The notes beneath the pieces are model-generated. The model was not told the origin of the DNA and did not search any database. It saw only the letters and a program-made list of their open reading frames with translations. A stretch of 64,000 bases of DNA from Pseudomonadota bacterium (GTDB lineage: Bacteria; Pseudomonadota; Gammaproteobacteria; Burkholderiales; Burkholderiaceae_C), in contig JAJZUV010000018.1 in the NCBI GenBank assembly GCA_021848345.1, positions 1-64,000 on the forward strand. Reading direction: 5' to 3'. Made by a program: the position numbers and the translations under genes. Below are positions 37,542 to 47,015 of the stretch, piece after piece; within the stretch, counting starts at the first letter, position 1, and each line of letters starts with the position of its first letter.

Positions 37542-37665
37542 CTTGCAACGGGCCGATCTTACGCTGCGGCGTCCCCTGCCCGCTGGCGGCTCCGCGGCTC
37601 GCCTCGGACCCCGGCGCAGGGGGCGAACCCAAACCGATCTCGCCCATTCCCGTCCAGGTACCTTC

Positions 37666-38463
37666 ATGAATTCGATCGACTTTGCACCTTCCTCCCGTCC
37701 CTTGAAACTCGCGGCGGTCGTGGCCCTGAGCGCGGCCGCATGGGCCGCCGCCGGCGCGCATGCGGAAGGGGTCGGCGGCCTGGGCATGGAGGGCTCGCCG
37801 CTCACGGTCGGCCTCGGCGTGGGCTGGGTGCACAAGGGCTATGTGGGGGTGGGCAACAAGACCACCGTGCTGCCGCTGCTGCATTACGAGAACCGCTGGG
37901 TGGACATCGGCATTCCCAAGATCGACCTCAAGCTGTATTCCACCCGCGCGCTGTCGCTGCGCCTGCGCCTGCGCTACGCCAACGACGGCTACAAGGGAAG
38001 CGACTCGTACTTCCTGAACGGCATGGCCGACCGTCACGCCAGTTTCTGGGCGGGTGGGGCGGTGGTGGTCCGCAACCCGTATTTCACGACCAAGGCGGAA
38101 CTGCTGGGCGATGCCTCGGGCAACAGCAAGGGCACGCGGGCGAAACTGGAATTCAGCCGGCGCTTCCAGGTCGGCTCCGTGGGGCTGACGCCGGCCCTGT
38201 CGTTGCGGTGGTTCAACGGCAAGTACGTCAACTACTACTACGGGGTGCTGCCCGACGAGACGAGGCCCTGGCGCCCGGCCTACGACCCCGGTGCGACCAC
38301 GAACGTGGGGCTGGGCCTGACGGCGGACTACGCTCTCACGCGCCGGAGCACCTTGCTGATGAAACTGCAGTACGTGCGTCTGGGCAGCGCCATCCAGGAC
38401 AGCCCCCTGGTGGACGCGACCTCGCAGCACGGCCTGTTCGTGGGCTGGGCCTACCGCTATTGA
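37666..38463 (+). CDS. MipA/OmpV family outer-membrane protein
   Basis: The 265-residue protein has a signal peptide (about 1-34, ending AGAHAEG) and a beta-barrel pattern with alternating strands ending in an aromatic C-terminal residue (FVGWAYRY), as outer-membrane barrels do. MipA family members scaffold peptidoglycan enzymes or act as small-molecule channels. The ATG at 37666 follows a weak ribosome-binding site. It is divergent from the Crp-type regulator. Confidence 0.8.
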   Translation: MNSIDFAPSSRPLKLAAVVALSAAAWAAAGAHAEGVGGLGMEGSPLTVGLGVGWVHKGYVGVGNKTTVLPLLHYENRWVDIGIPKIDLKLYSTRALSLRLRLRYANDGYKGSDSYFLNGMADRHASFWAGGAVVVRNPYFTTKAELLGDASGNSKGTRAKLEFSRRFQVGSVGLTPALSLRWFNGKYVNYYYGVLPDETRPWRPAYDPGATTNVGLGLTADYALTRRSTLLMKLQYVRLGSAIQDSPLVDATSQHGLFVGWAYRY

Positions 38464-38687
38464 GTTGCGCAGCAGCTTGCCGTTCGTGCCGATGCGCATC
38501 GACGTCGCGGCCGGGCTGACAGGACGGGCCACTCTTTTTCTTTTCTCACGTGCTCTAACACCCGACGAATGGTTTTGTCGCCGACCGGGACTTCGTGCGA
38601 CGTGCCCGTGCGTATGATGCACGGGCTCATGGCTGGGCCGGCGCGGCCTCCGCTGCGCCTTTCGAGCACCCTCGACCAGACGATCCG

Positions 38688-40067
38688 ATGCGAACTCCCG
38701 GATGGATCTCGCGGCGCAAGAGCCTGGGCTTGCTGGCGGTCCTCGCCCTCACGCTCGGCCTGGCCGCCTGCGGCGGGGCAAGCAGCTCGTCGCAGCCGGC
38801 AGGCGCGGGCTATTCGGTGGGGGGCACGATCACGGGTCTGGCCGCCGGCACCTCGGTGACCTTGCTGAACAACGGCGGCGATGCCCTCACCGTCAACGGC
38901 AGCGGCCCCTTCGCCTTCGCGACCCGGCTGGCCGGCGGTGCGAGCTACGCCGTGACCCTGCGCGCGCAGCCCGCGCATCAGACCTGCACCGTCAGCCATG
39001 GCACCGGCACTGTCTCGGCCGACGTCACCACGGTGGCGGTGGACTGCATCGCCGATGCGAGTTTCGTGCTGGTGGCGAACCAGGGCGGCAACAACGTCTC
39101 GGTCTACCGCGTCGATTCCACCACGGGGGCGCTGACTCCGGTCGCGGGCAGCCCTTTCACGGCGGGGCTGGGGCCGACCTCGGTGGCGGCGAACCCGGCG
39201 GGCACGCTGGCCTTCGTGGCCAACATGGCCGGCAACGACGTTTCGGTGTTTCGCATCGACGCGGCCACGGGCGCACTGACCCAGGTCGCCGGCAGCCCCT
39301 TCGCGGCGGGAGCGAGCCCCGATTCCGTGACGATCAACCCGACGGGCACGCTGGCCTTCGTGGCGAATGCGAACACCAACAACGTGTCGGTGTTCCGCAT
39401 CGATGCCACGACGGGAGCGCTGACCCAGGTCGCGGGCAGCCCCTTCACGACGGGGACGGCCCCCGCTTCCGTCGCGCTGGATCCGACGGGCACGCTGGCC
39501 TTCGTGGCCGATGAAGCCGGCAACGGGCTTTCGGTGTTCCGTGTCGACGCCACCTCCGGCGCGTTGACCCAGGTGGCGGGCAGCCCCTTTGCGACGGGGA
39601 CGACTCCCTCGTCCGTGGTGGTCAACCCGGCGGGGACGCTGGCCCTGGTGGCGAACGGCTCCGACAACGATGTCTCGGTGTTCAGCATCGATGCCGCCAC
39701 GGGCATGCTGACCCAGGTCGCGGGCAGTCCCTTCCTTGCCGGCGCGACCCCGAGCTCCGTGGCGGTCAACCCGGCGGGCACGCTGGCCTTCGCGGCCAAC
39801 GCCGGCGGCAACAGCGTGTCGGTGTTCAGGCTCGATGGCCTCACCGGGGGGCTGACCCAGGTCGCGGGCAGCCCGTTCCTGGCCGGGGCCTCGCCGCGCT
39901 GCGTGAGCGTCAACCCGCTGGGGACCCTGGCCTTCGCGGTCGACAAGTCCGGCAACGACGTCTCGGTCTACGACATCGATGCCGCCACCGGCGCGCTGAC
40001 CCCGGTGGCCGGCAGCCCCTTCGCGACGGGGACTTCGCCCCTGTGCGCCACCGTCGTGCAACCCTGA
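38688..40067 (+). CDS. Seven-repeat beta-propeller lipoprotein
   Basis: The 459-residue protein has a lipobox LAAC near residue 27, so it is a lipoprotein. After a small domain (to about 125) come seven repeats of about 48 residues (roughly 125-459), each with TLAFVAN-like and VSVFRIDAATGALTQVAGSPF segments. Seven such blades make a lactonase/YVTN-type propeller. Function unknown. The near-identical repeats make the gene prone to slippage. The ATG at 38688 begins MRTPGWISRRKSLGLLAVL. Confidence 0.8.
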   Translation: MRTPGWISRRKSLGLLAVLALTLGLAACGGASSSSQPAGAGYSVGGTITGLAAGTSVTLLNNGGDALTVNGSGPFAFATRLAGGASYAVTLRAQPAHQTCTVSHGTGTVSADVTTVAVDCIADASFVLVANQGGNNVSVYRVDSTTGALTPVAGSPFTAGLGPTSVAANPAGTLAFVANMAGNDVSVFRIDAATGALTQVAGSPFAAGASPDSVTINPTGTLAFVANANTNNVSVFRIDATTGALTQVAGSPFTTGTAPASVALDPTGTLAFVADEAGNGLSVFRVDATSGALTQVAGSPFATGTTPSSVVVNPAGTLALVANGSDNDVSVFSIDAATGMLTQVAGSPFLAGATPSSVAVNPAGTLAFAANAGGNSVSVFRLDGLTGGLTQVAGSPFLAGASPRCVSVNPLGTLAFAVDKSGNDVSVYDIDAATGALTPVAGSPFATGTSPLCATVVQP

Positions 40068-40135
40068 GCCGGGGCCCCGCCATTCCGAGCAAGCGCTGCA
40101 AGGACAGCCGCGCCGAGGTCGGCGACCATCTCTCC

Positions 40136-41011
40136 ATGCGTTCCCAGACCTCCGCGGCCCGCGCCGCCTACGCCAGGCGATTCGACGCCGTGCTCGCCTA
40201 CATCGAGTCCCATCTCGACGGCGATCTATCGGTGCAGACGCTGAGCGGCGTCGCGAATTTCTCGGCCTTTCATTTCCACCGTCAGTTCACGGCCTGGATC
40301 GGCGTGCCGGTCGCGCGCTACGTGCAACTGATGCGCCTGCGGCGGGCCGCGCATCGCCTGGCCTCGCAAGCGCCGTGCTCGGTGCTGGAGGCCTCGCTCG
40401 ACGCCGGATTCGAAAGCCCCGAGGCCTTCTCGCGGGCGTTCCGGCGCGCCTGCGGCATGGCGCCGAGCGCGTTTCGGCGCAGGCCGAACTGGCAGGTCTG
40501 GAGCGCAGCCTTCGTGGTTCCCCACTTCTCCAGGAGCATCGTCATGCAAGTTCGCATCGTGCAGTTTCCCGAAACCCGCGTCGCGGCCCTCGCGCATCAT
40601 GGCTCGCCCGGCCTGGTCAACCAGAGCCTGCGTCGGTTCATCGCCTGGCGCGAGCACAGCGGCCAGTCGCCCGTGCGGAGCAGCCGCAGCTTCGGCATCG
40701 CCCACGACAATCCGGACACCACGCCGCCCGAGGAGTTCCGCTTCGACATCTGCGGCGAACTCGCCGAGCCTCTCGCGCCGAACGAGTTCGGCGTGCGCGA
40801 GGTGGTGATGCCGGCCTGCCGCTGCGCCGTGGTGCGCCACGTGGGCCCGACCGACGCCATCGGCGAGACCATCTACCCGATCTACCGCGACTGGCTGCCG
40901 TCCAGCGGCGAGAAGCTGCGCGACCAGCCGCTGTTCTTCCATTACCTCAGTGTCTATCCCGAAACCCCGCAGGAGCAGTGGCAGACGGACATCTACGTGC
41001 CGCTGGCGTAG
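40136..41011 (+). CDS. AraC-family regulator with GyrI-like effector domain
   Basis: The 291-residue protein has an N-terminal pair of AraC helix-turn-helix motifs (LSVQTLSGVANFSAFHFHRQ and EASLDAGFESPEAFSRAFRR). A C-terminal GyrI-like small-molecule-binding domain follows (about 137-291, VRIVQFPETRVAALAHHGSP). This layout is that of the Rob/BmrR-like multidrug-responsive regulators. A small SpoIIAA-like gene follows. Confidence 0.87.
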   Translation: MRSQTSAARAAYARRFDAVLAYIESHLDGDLSVQTLSGVANFSAFHFHRQFTAWIGVPVARYVQLMRLRRAAHRLASQAPCSVLEASLDAGFESPEAFSRAFRRACGMAPSAFRRRPNWQVWSAAFVVPHFSRSIVMQVRIVQFPETRVAALAHHGSPGLVNQSLRRFIAWREHSGQSPVRSSRSFGIAHDNPDTTPPEEFRFDICGELAEPLAPNEFGVREVVMPACRCAVVRHVGPTDAIGETIYPIYRDWLPSSGEKLRDQPLFFHYLSVYPETPQEQWQTDIYVPLA

Positions 41012-41082
41012 CATGGTTCGCACACGCGGCCCGGTGGGCGCCGGGCTGGCAGCGCGGCCATCATCGACCTGACGGAGGGACC

Positions 41083-41448
41083 ATGCTCGAACTCATCCCC
41101 GATCTTCCGGACAAGGTGGTAGGCGTGCGCGCATCCGGGTGGGTGGGTGCCGGGGACTACGCCTCGGTGCTCACACCCGCGACCGAGGCCGCGATCGAGC
41201 GGCACGGCAAGGTGCGCGTGCTGTACGAGATCGCCCCCGACTTCCTGGGCTACACGCCCGGCGCGATGTGGGACGACATGCGCCTGGGCCTGTCGCACCT
41301 GCGGGCCTGGGAACGCATCGCGGTGGTGACCGACAACGACTGGATCGCCGGCGCGATGCGCATGTTCCTGTTCGCGATGCCCTTCCCGAGCAAGGTGTTC
41401 AAGCTCGCCGAGATGCCCCAGGCGCTGGAGTGGATCGTCGCCGATTGA
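41083..41448 (+). CDS. SpoIIAA-like (STAS/DUF) protein
   Basis: The 121-residue protein has the SpoIIAA-like alpha/beta fold: MLELIPDLPDKVVGVRASGW, then YASVLTPATEAAIERHGKVR and IAVVTDNDWIAGAMRMF. Family members bind lipids or act in CRAL-TRIO-like folds; function is not defined. A strong GGAGG precedes the ATG at 41083. Confidence 0.8.
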   Translation: MLELIPDLPDKVVGVRASGWVGAGDYASVLTPATEAAIERHGKVRVLYEIAPDFLGYTPGAMWDDMRLGLSHLRAWERIAVVTDNDWIAGAMRMFLFAMPFPSKVFKLAEMPQALEWIVAD

Positions 41449-41562
41449 TGGGACGACCGGGTCGGCGGTCCTGCCGGAGCCAGAATGAAGGCAACGGGCT
41501 TCGTCGCGCCTTCGAGGTCGCTGCGAAGCAGCCGTTCGATGGTCGGAGGAGTTCCCGAGGTC

Positions 41563-41680
41563 ACGTGGCCTTCAGGGCTACGAACTTGTCGCCCACGAGG
41601 CGGCCGATGGTGCGACGACCGTCTGCGCTGACACGGACGATGCGCGTCGTGTCCGTGGTGTCGACCGAGTAGGAGTAGAC
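41563..41680 (-). pseudogene. Possible coding remnant
   Basis: On the minus strand an open stretch reads YSVDTTDTTRIVRVSADGRR, then TIGRLVGDKFVALKAT and a stop. It has coding-like codon use but no in-frame start, and a stem-loop without a T-run (about 41687-41707) lies just upstream. No family recognised. It may be the 3' end of a lost gene. Confidence 0.25.
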
Positions 41681-41716
41681 ACGCAGGGGCCGGGCGCCGC
41701 CCGGCCCTTGGGGTCT

Positions 41717-42199
41717 TCAGAGGCTTTCGCCCGGTGGCGTGGGGTGGATGTAGGCCCAGCCCTGGGATTCGCGCAGGGTGATCTCGCCCATGCCCGAGGG
41801 GACGATGCTGATGAAGGGGTAGAGGTCCTTGCGGTCCACCTTGAGCTCGCGCAGGGTGTTGGAGCACTGGGCGAGGATCACCCCCTGCTTTTGCAGCGCC
41901 TTGAGCTTGTCCTCGAAGCCGTTGTTCTTCACGTAGACGTCGAAGCCCTGGGCGTTGGCGATCAGCTCGACCGTGAGCTTGCCCTTGAGCCGCGGGTCGT
42001 GCAGCAGGTTCTCGATGTTGTTCAGGGTCTTCTTGATGGCGCCCTGGCCGCCGGCGTCGATCTGGAAAATCGCGCCGTAGTGCGCATGCGTGGCCTGGGC
42101 TCCGGCGAAGCCTTCGGCGGCTTGCGCGCCGGCGCTCAGGCCGAGGGCCAGCGCCAGCGTGGCCAGCGTCTTGCCGGCCGTGGGTTTGCGGGTTTGCAT
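41717..42199 (-). CDS. DsrE-family periplasmic protein
   Basis: The 160-residue protein (ATG at 42199 after GGAGGAGAC, MQTRKPTAGKTLATLALALG) has a signal peptide ending about residue 28 and a DsrE/YchN-like domain: AIFQIDAGGQGAIKKTLNNI, then TVELIANAQGFDVYVKNNG and GVILAQCSNTLRELKV with the conserved Cys. Such proteins occur near sulfur-handling genes; the partner is unknown here. Confidence 0.75.
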   Translation of the reverse strand: MQTRKPTAGKTLATLALALGLSAGAQAAEGFAGAQATHAHYGAIFQIDAGGQGAIKKTLNNIENLLHDPRLKGKLTVELIANAQGFDVYVKNNGFEDKLKALQKQGVILAQCSNTLRELKVDRKDLYPFISIVPSGMGEITLRESQGWAYIHPTPPGESL

Positions 42200-42495
42200 C
42201 CTGTCTCCTCCTGGGGTTGGTCCCGCGAGGCTCGCGGGCGATACGGCCCCCTGTGTCGGGAGCTCGTAACCGCGAGTATCCCGGCAGGGCGCCGGGGGAC
42301 AAAACACAATTTTTGAATATGCATGAACGAATTTATCGGTCGAAGAGGTCGCGGCCTCCGCGTGGGCGCCCCAGGAATGCGATCGAATGTTGCGCTCGGT
42401 TAGCCTTTCCCTTCGATGCCTGTCGCCATTGGCGTGCCCGCAGCGTTGAAATGGCAGGAATTCAGCCAAATCCATCCAGGAAGGAGTGACCGATC

Positions 42496-42837
42496 ATGCG
42501 TTCCCTCGTGGTTTCAGCGACCCTGGTGTCGGCCGGCCTGCTGTCGGGCGGCCTGTTGACCGGGTGCGTGGTGGCCCCGGCCCCCTACGCGGCGCCCTAT
42601 CCGGGCTACGTGGTGGTGCCCGGCCCGCCTCCCGCGCCGCGGGTGGACGTGGTGGGCGTGGCGCCGGTGCCCGGATATATCTGGATTTCCGGATATTGGG
42701 GCTGGGGCGGCGCGAGCTACGTGTGGCACCCGGGGCGCTGGTCGGCGCCGCGTCCGGGCTACATCTGGGCTCCGCCGCGCTGGGAGCCCCACGGCGGCGG
42801 CTGGCGCGAGCGCCCCGGGCACTGGCAGCGTCGCTGA
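42496..42837 (+). CDS. Lipoprotein with WXXGXW-type repeats
   Basis: The 113-residue protein has a lipobox LLTGC at about 24 and then Pro/Tyr/Trp/Gly-rich repeats (GYIWISGYWGWGGASYVWHP, GRW, and GYIWAPPRWEPHGGGW, then ERPGHWQRR). This pattern is common in secreted small lipoproteins of betaproteobacteria. Function unknown. GGAGTG lies before the ATG. Confidence 0.75.
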   Translation: MRSLVVSATLVSAGLLSGGLLTGCVVAPAPYAAPYPGYVVVPGPPPAPRVDVVGVAPVPGYIWISGYWGWGGASYVWHPGRWSAPRPGYIWAPPRWEPHGGGWRERPGHWQRR

Positions 42838-42848
42838 GCGACGCTGCC

Positions 42849-43529
42849 TCAGGCGGGCTTGCGCGCCACGGCGTCGAGCAGGCCCGAGCGACCCACGTGG
42901 GCGCTGCCCTCGGCGAGTTCGTCCTCGTACTCGCGAAGCAGCAGCCACTGCGCCTCGGGCAGCAGGCCGCGCAGCATGTCCGCGGTGTAGAGGTGGTCGA
43001 GCTTGCCGGGGCCGCCGGTGCGGAACTCCAGCTGGCGCGGGGTGTAGCCCTGCACCAGCAGCAGTCCGCCGGGCGCCAGGGCCTTCCACATGCCCTCGAA
43101 CATGCGCCGGCGCATGGCCGGGTCGGCGAATTGCACGAACACGGCGATCACCGCGTCCCAGGGCCGGCCGTTCCAGTCCCAGGCGTCGACCGAGCTGACA
43201 TGCCAGTCCACCTGCAACTCGCGCTGCTCGGCGAGCGCGCGCGCCTTGGCGACGGCCACCGGGGAAATGTCGAAGGCGGTGACCTGATGGCCCAGCGCGG
43301 CCAGGTACAGCGCATTGCGCCCCTCGCCGTCGGCCACGCTGAGCACGCGGGAGCGTCCGGGCAGGCGCGGCGCCTCGCGTTCCAGGAAGCGGTTGGGCTG
43401 TTCGCCGAACAGCAGCCCCGGGCGCGAGAAGCGCTGGTCCCAGTGGGCCTGGGGGTCGTCGAAGCCGCCCGAGGCGGGCGCGGTCTTGCCGGGTTCGGAA
43501 CTCAACGTGGTCTCCTCGGGGAAGGTCAA
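42849..43529 (-). CDS. Class I SAM-dependent methyltransferase
   Basis: The 226-residue protein has a Rossmann methyltransferase core: RVLSVADGEGRNALYLAALG (motif I), FDISPVAVAKARALAE, and later DAVIAVFVQFADPAMRRRMF. It resembles TehB-like enzymes. The TTG at 43529 overlaps the OsmC stop, so it appears coupled; translation may start further in. The methyl acceptor is unknown. Confidence 0.85.
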   Translation of the reverse strand: MTFPEETTLSSEPGKTAPASGGFDDPQAHWDQRFSRPGLLFGEQPNRFLEREAPRLPGRSRVLSVADGEGRNALYLAALGHQVTAFDISPVAVAKARALAEQRELQVDWHVSSVDAWDWNGRPWDAVIAVFVQFADPAMRRRMFEGMWKALAPGGLLLVQGYTPRQLEFRTGGPGKLDHLYTADMLRGLLPEAQWLLLREYEDELAEGSAHVGRSGLLDAVARKPA

Positions 43530-43975
43530 TGCAGGCGCGTGCCGTCGGCGTCGTACACCGCCACTTCGGTGGGAATGCCGGCGCGCACGCTCTCGCCCAC
43601 CGTGCAGAAGGCCTCGAAGCTGCCGAGGATGCGGTCCATGTGCTGCAGTTCGGCGGCCGGGCGGCCCAGGTGCAGGTGCACTTCCATGCGCAGTACCCGC
43701 AGGCGTCCCGCCTCGTTGCGCCCGACGTGGGCGTGGGCCTCGGTGGTGATGGGGCCGGGGTCGTTCTTGAACTTGCGCAGCGCGAACAGCAGGCTGGAGC
43801 TCATGCAGTCGCCCACCGCGCCCAGCAGCATGTGCACCGGCGACGGGCCGGCGCCTTCGCCCAGCGGCGGCGGCTCGTCGGCCAGCAGCGCGGGGCGGCC
43901 GCCGCCGAAATCGATCTCGAACTGGTAGTCGTGGCGCTGGCGCAGGGTGATCCGGTGTTCGGCTTCGTCGGACAT
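43526..43975 (-). CDS. OsmC-like peroxiredoxin-type protein
   Basis: The 149-residue protein (ATG at 43975, MSDEAEHRITLRQRHDYQF) has the OsmC/YhfA fold with both cysteines: GDCMSSSLLFALRK and EAFCTVGESVRAG. These reduce organic hydroperoxides. A longer reading to 44008 is possible. It is coupled to the methyltransferase gene. Confidence 0.85.
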   Translation of the reverse strand: MSDEAEHRITLRQRHDYQFEIDFGGGRPALLADEPPPLGEGAGPSPVHMLLGAVGDCMSSSLLFALRKFKNDPGPITTEAHAHVGRNEAGRLRVLRMEVHLHLGRPAAELQHMDRILGSFEAFCTVGESVRAGIPTEVAVYDADGTRLH

Positions 43976-44080
43976 GGTGTTCCTCGGGGTTGCGGGCGCG
44001 CGGGCCATCGCGCGCGGGTCGGATGTCGTACCGCTGCGAAGTCTAGGACCTGCGGGTCGCGCGTGCTCGCGCTGGCGTGC

Positions 44081-44287
44081 TCAGGACTTGTCGCGGGGCA
44101 AGGATCGGGCGCGCGCGGCTTCCTGCGCGTCCAGCCAGGCGAGGGCGGCGGCGCTGACCAGCACGATCATCGCGGTGCCGACGATCCAGGCGAAATACCA
44201 CGAGGCGTAGTCGCCCAGGATGATGCCCAGCGCCACGAGCAGCATGCCGAGCAGCATCAGGGCGGAGAATTCGAACAGGGTTCGCAT
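44081..44287 (-). CDS. Small two-helix membrane protein downstream of cydB
   Basis: A 68-residue protein with two membrane segments (FSALMLLGMLLVALGIILGD and YFAWIVGTAMIVLVSAAALAW) follows cydB by 25 bp on the same strand. By position it could be a small accessory subunit of cytochrome bd oxidase. It has two helices and no clear CydX signature, so the role is a guess. Confidence 0.6.
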   Translation of the reverse strand: MRTLFEFSALMLLGMLLVALGIILGDYASWYFAWIVGTAMIVLVSAAALAWLDAQEAARARSLPRDKS

Positions 44288-44312
44288 GGGGCGCGGCGGC
44301 TCCTTCGGTCGC

Positions 44313-45446
44313 TCAGTAGGCGTGGTCGCTGGATTCGATTTCCTCCTGCCGCACCTTGCCCCGCATGACCCGGAAGCACCAGCGGGTGTACAGGGCCACG
44401 GTGGGCAGCAGCACCAGCGCGAAGCCGCTCATCCACAGCAGGGTGTCGCGGCTGGAGGCGGCGTTCCACACCGTGAGGCTGTGGGAGGGGTCGGTGCGCG
44501 AGGGCAGCAGGAAGGGGAACAGGCTGGCCCCGGCGGTGCCGAGCACCCCCACCCAGGCCAGCGCGCCCAGACGCCAGGCGGCCAGCGCCCGTCGCGCGCG
44601 CGCCGCGGCCAGCGCGCCGAGCAGGCCCAGCACGACCAGCCCCGGCAGCAGCCACAGCGCGGGATGGCGCGTGAAGCCGAGCTGCCACGCCCCGGGGTAC
44701 ACCGCCACCGCCTGTTGCAGCGGAGTCTGCGCGACGCCGGATCCGGGGTGGCGCAGCAGTTCCCAGCCGTCGAGCTGCCCGGCCCAGACGCTGGCCACCG
44801 CGAACAGGCCCAGCGCGGCGACGGCCGCGGCCATTGCGCAGCGGCGGGCGCGCTCGGCCAACGGCTGCTCGCAGCGCTGCATCAGCATGGCGGCGCCCTG
44901 CAGGCAGGCCAGGCTCAGAGCCAGCGCGCCGCACAGCAGCGCGAAGGGCCGAAGCAGTCCGGCGGCGTTGCCGGCGTAGCTGGAGCGAAGGTTCCAGTCC
45001 AGGTCGAAGCCGATACCCAGCAGCAGTTGCCCGAAGGCGGCCCCGAACACCAGCATGGGCAGCGCGCCGCCGAGCACCAGCGCCCAGTCCCAGGTCTCGC
45101 GCCAGGCGCGCTGGGGCAGCTTGCTGCGGTATTCGAAGCCCACCGGGCGTAGCAGCATGGACCACAACAGCAGCAGCATCAGCAGGTACAGCGCCGAGAA
45201 GGCGGTGGCGTAGAGCAGGGGAAAGGCGGCGAAGCTGGCGCCGCCGGCCAGCACGAACCAGGTCTGGTTGCCTTCCCAGTGCGGGCCGATGGCGTTGAGG
45301 CAGGCGCGGCGCTGCGCGTCGCTGCGCGCGACCAGGCGCAGCAGCGCGCCCACGCCCATGTCCCCGCCCATGAGCACGGCGGTGCCGATCAACACGATGC
45401 CGAGGGTGGCCCACCAGCCCAGTTTCAGCGCGGTGTAGAGATCCAT
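44313..45446 (-). CDS. cydB: Cytochrome bd ubiquinol oxidase subunit II
   Basis: CydB is the second subunit of the high-affinity quinol oxidase that reduces O2 to water. The 377-residue protein has about nine membrane helices and the N-terminal family motif MDLYTALKLGWWATLGIVLI, then GPHWEGNQTWFVLAGGASFA. It follows cydA by 12 bp. Length is normal. Confidence 0.95.
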   Translation of the reverse strand: MDLYTALKLGWWATLGIVLIGTAVLMGGDMGVGALLRLVARSDAQRRACLNAIGPHWEGNQTWFVLAGGASFAAFPLLYATAFSALYLLMLLLLWSMLLRPVGFEYRSKLPQRAWRETWDWALVLGGALPMLVFGAAFGQLLLGIGFDLDWNLRSSYAGNAAGLLRPFALLCGALALSLACLQGAAMLMQRCEQPLAERARRCAMAAAVAALGLFAVASVWAGQLDGWELLRHPGSGVAQTPLQQAVAVYPGAWQLGFTRHPALWLLPGLVVLGLLGALAAARARRALAAWRLGALAWVGVLGTAGASLFPFLLPSRTDPSHSLTVWNAASSRDTLLWMSGFALVLLPTVALYTRWCFRVMRGKVRQEEIESSDHAY

Positions 45447-45458
45447 CGCGGTCGCCCT

Positions 45459-47015
45459 TCAGTGCGCGCCACGCAGCGGCGTGGCCGCGTCGCCCTCGTG
45501 CGGGCCGCTGCGCACCAGGCGCAGTTGCAGCAGCACGTCGATCACCAGGAAGGCGGTGTACAGCGCGGCGAACACGGCCAGCGAGAAGGCCAGTTCGCCC
45601 ACGGTGTGGCCGGAGGCGCTCATCCAGGTGGGAAGGAGTTCGTACACGGTCCAGGGCTGGCGCCCGAGTTCGGCGGTGAGCCAGCCGAACTCGCTGGCCA
45701 GGAAGGGCAGCGGAATCATCAGCGGCGCCAGGCGCAGGAACCAGCGGCGGTGCTGCACCTGGTCGCGCAACGTGTACAGCAGCGACAGCATGAAGTAGGC
45801 GAACAAGGCCAGCGCGATGGCCACCATCAGGCGAAAACTCCAGAACACCGCGAACACGTCGGGCACGCTGTCCAGCGCGGCGCGGCGCAGGTCGGCCGGG
45901 CCCAGGCGGGCGGGGTCGCCGTCGGGGGCGTAGCGCTGGGCCAGCAGGCCGAAGCCGAGGTCGCGCTGGTGTCGCTCGAAGGCGTCCAGCGCCTGTGCGT
46001 CGCGCGGGTCGGCCGCGAGGCGGCGCAGCGCGCTGACGGCCAGCAGGCCGTCGCGCACGCGCTGCTCGTTGGCGGCGGCGATGTCGCGCGCGCCGATCAC
46101 CGGCTGGTCCAGCGTATGCGTGACCAGGGGCGTGAGCACGTAGGGAATGCGTAGCGCGAAGCGGTTGTCCTGGCGGGCCTGGTCGGGCCAGGCGACGACG
46201 TTGAACGGGGCCGGCGCGGGTTCGGTGGTCCACGCGGCCTCCATCGCGGCGAGTTTGGCGGGCTGCGCGTGGCCGCCGACGAAGCCCAGCGCGTCGCCCA
46301 GGGTGATGACCCCGGCGGTGGCGAGCAGCCCGAACACCGTGGCCACGCGGAAGGAGCGGCGGGCCAGCTCCAGGTGGCGCCCGCGCAGCATGTACCAGGC
46401 GCTGATGCCCATCACGTACACCGCGGCGGTGACGTAGCCGGCCAGGCTGGTGTGCACGAACTTGGCCTGCGCCTCCTCGCTGAACAGCAGCGTGGGCAGG
46501 CTGGCCAGTTCCATGCGCATGGTCAGGGGGTTGAAGCGGGCGCCCTGCGGGTCCTGCATGAAGGCGTTGCCCACCAGGATCCACAGCGCCGACAGGTTGG
46601 CGCCCAGCGCCACCAGGTAGGTGACCACCAGGTGCTGCATGCGGCTCAGGCGCTTCCACCCGAACACCATGAGCCCGATGAACGTGGATTCCAGGAAAAA
46701 GGCCATCAGCGCCTCGATGGCCAGCGGCGCGCCGAAGATGTCCCCGACGAATCCCGAGTAATAGGACCAGTTGGTGCCGAACTCGAATTCCAGGGTCAGC
46801 CCGGTGGCCACGCCCAGCGCGAAGTTCACCAGGAACAGCTTGCTCCAGAACTCGACCATGCGCCGGTGCACCTCGCGCCCGCCCAGCACGTAGACGGTCT
46901 CCATCGCGGCCAGCAGGAAACCCAGCCCCAGCGTGAGGGGCACGAACAGGAAGTGGTACAGCGCGGTGGCGGCGAACTGCCAGCGCGACAGCAGGACCAC
47001 GTCGGGATCGATCAT
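45459..47015 (-). CDS. cydA: Cytochrome bd ubiquinol oxidase subunit I
   Basis: CydA binds hemes b558, b595 and d and holds the quinol site. The 518-residue protein (ATG at 47015, MIDPDVVLLSRWQFAATALY) has the His20 heme ligand in ALYHFLFVPLTLG, the GRQPW motif (TAELGRQPWTVYELLPTWMS), and a long Q-loop. An upstream reading in the same frame is noise. The start is 215 bp from the DUF1840 gene on the other strand. Confidence 0.95.
   Translation of the reverse strand: MIDPDVVLLSRWQFAATALYHFLFVPLTLGLGFLLAAMETVYVLGGREVHRRMVEFWSKLFLVNFALGVATGLTLEFEFGTNWSYYSGFVGDIFGAPLAIEALMAFFLESTFIGLMVFGWKRLSRMQHLVVTYLVALGANLSALWILVGNAFMQDPQGARFNPLTMRMELASLPTLLFSEEAQAKFVHTSLAGYVTAAVYVMGISAWYMLRGRHLELARRSFRVATVFGLLATAGVITLGDALGFVGGHAQPAKLAAMEAAWTTEPAPAPFNVVAWPDQARQDNRFALRIPYVLTPLVTHTLDQPVIGARDIAAANEQRVRDGLLAVSALRRLAADPRDAQALDAFERHQRDLGFGLLAQRYAPDGDPARLGPADLRRAALDSVPDVFAVFWSFRLMVAIALALFAYFMLSLLYTLRDQVQHRRWFLRLAPLMIPLPFLASEFGWLTAELGRQPWTVYELLPTWMSASGHTVGELAFSLAVFAALYTAFLVIDVLLQLRLVRSGPHEGDAATPLRGAH

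Noticed and set aside
39060..40067. Regularly spaced repeats of about 144 bp, checked as a possible CRISPR or satellite array
   Set aside because: They are in-frame protein repeats of the propeller lipoprotein; no short direct repeats with unique spacers were seen anywhere in the window.
41686..41707. Stem-loop GGGCCGGGCG / GCCCGGCCC as a terminator
   Set aside because: It has no T-run on either strand, so it is not called as an intrinsic terminator.
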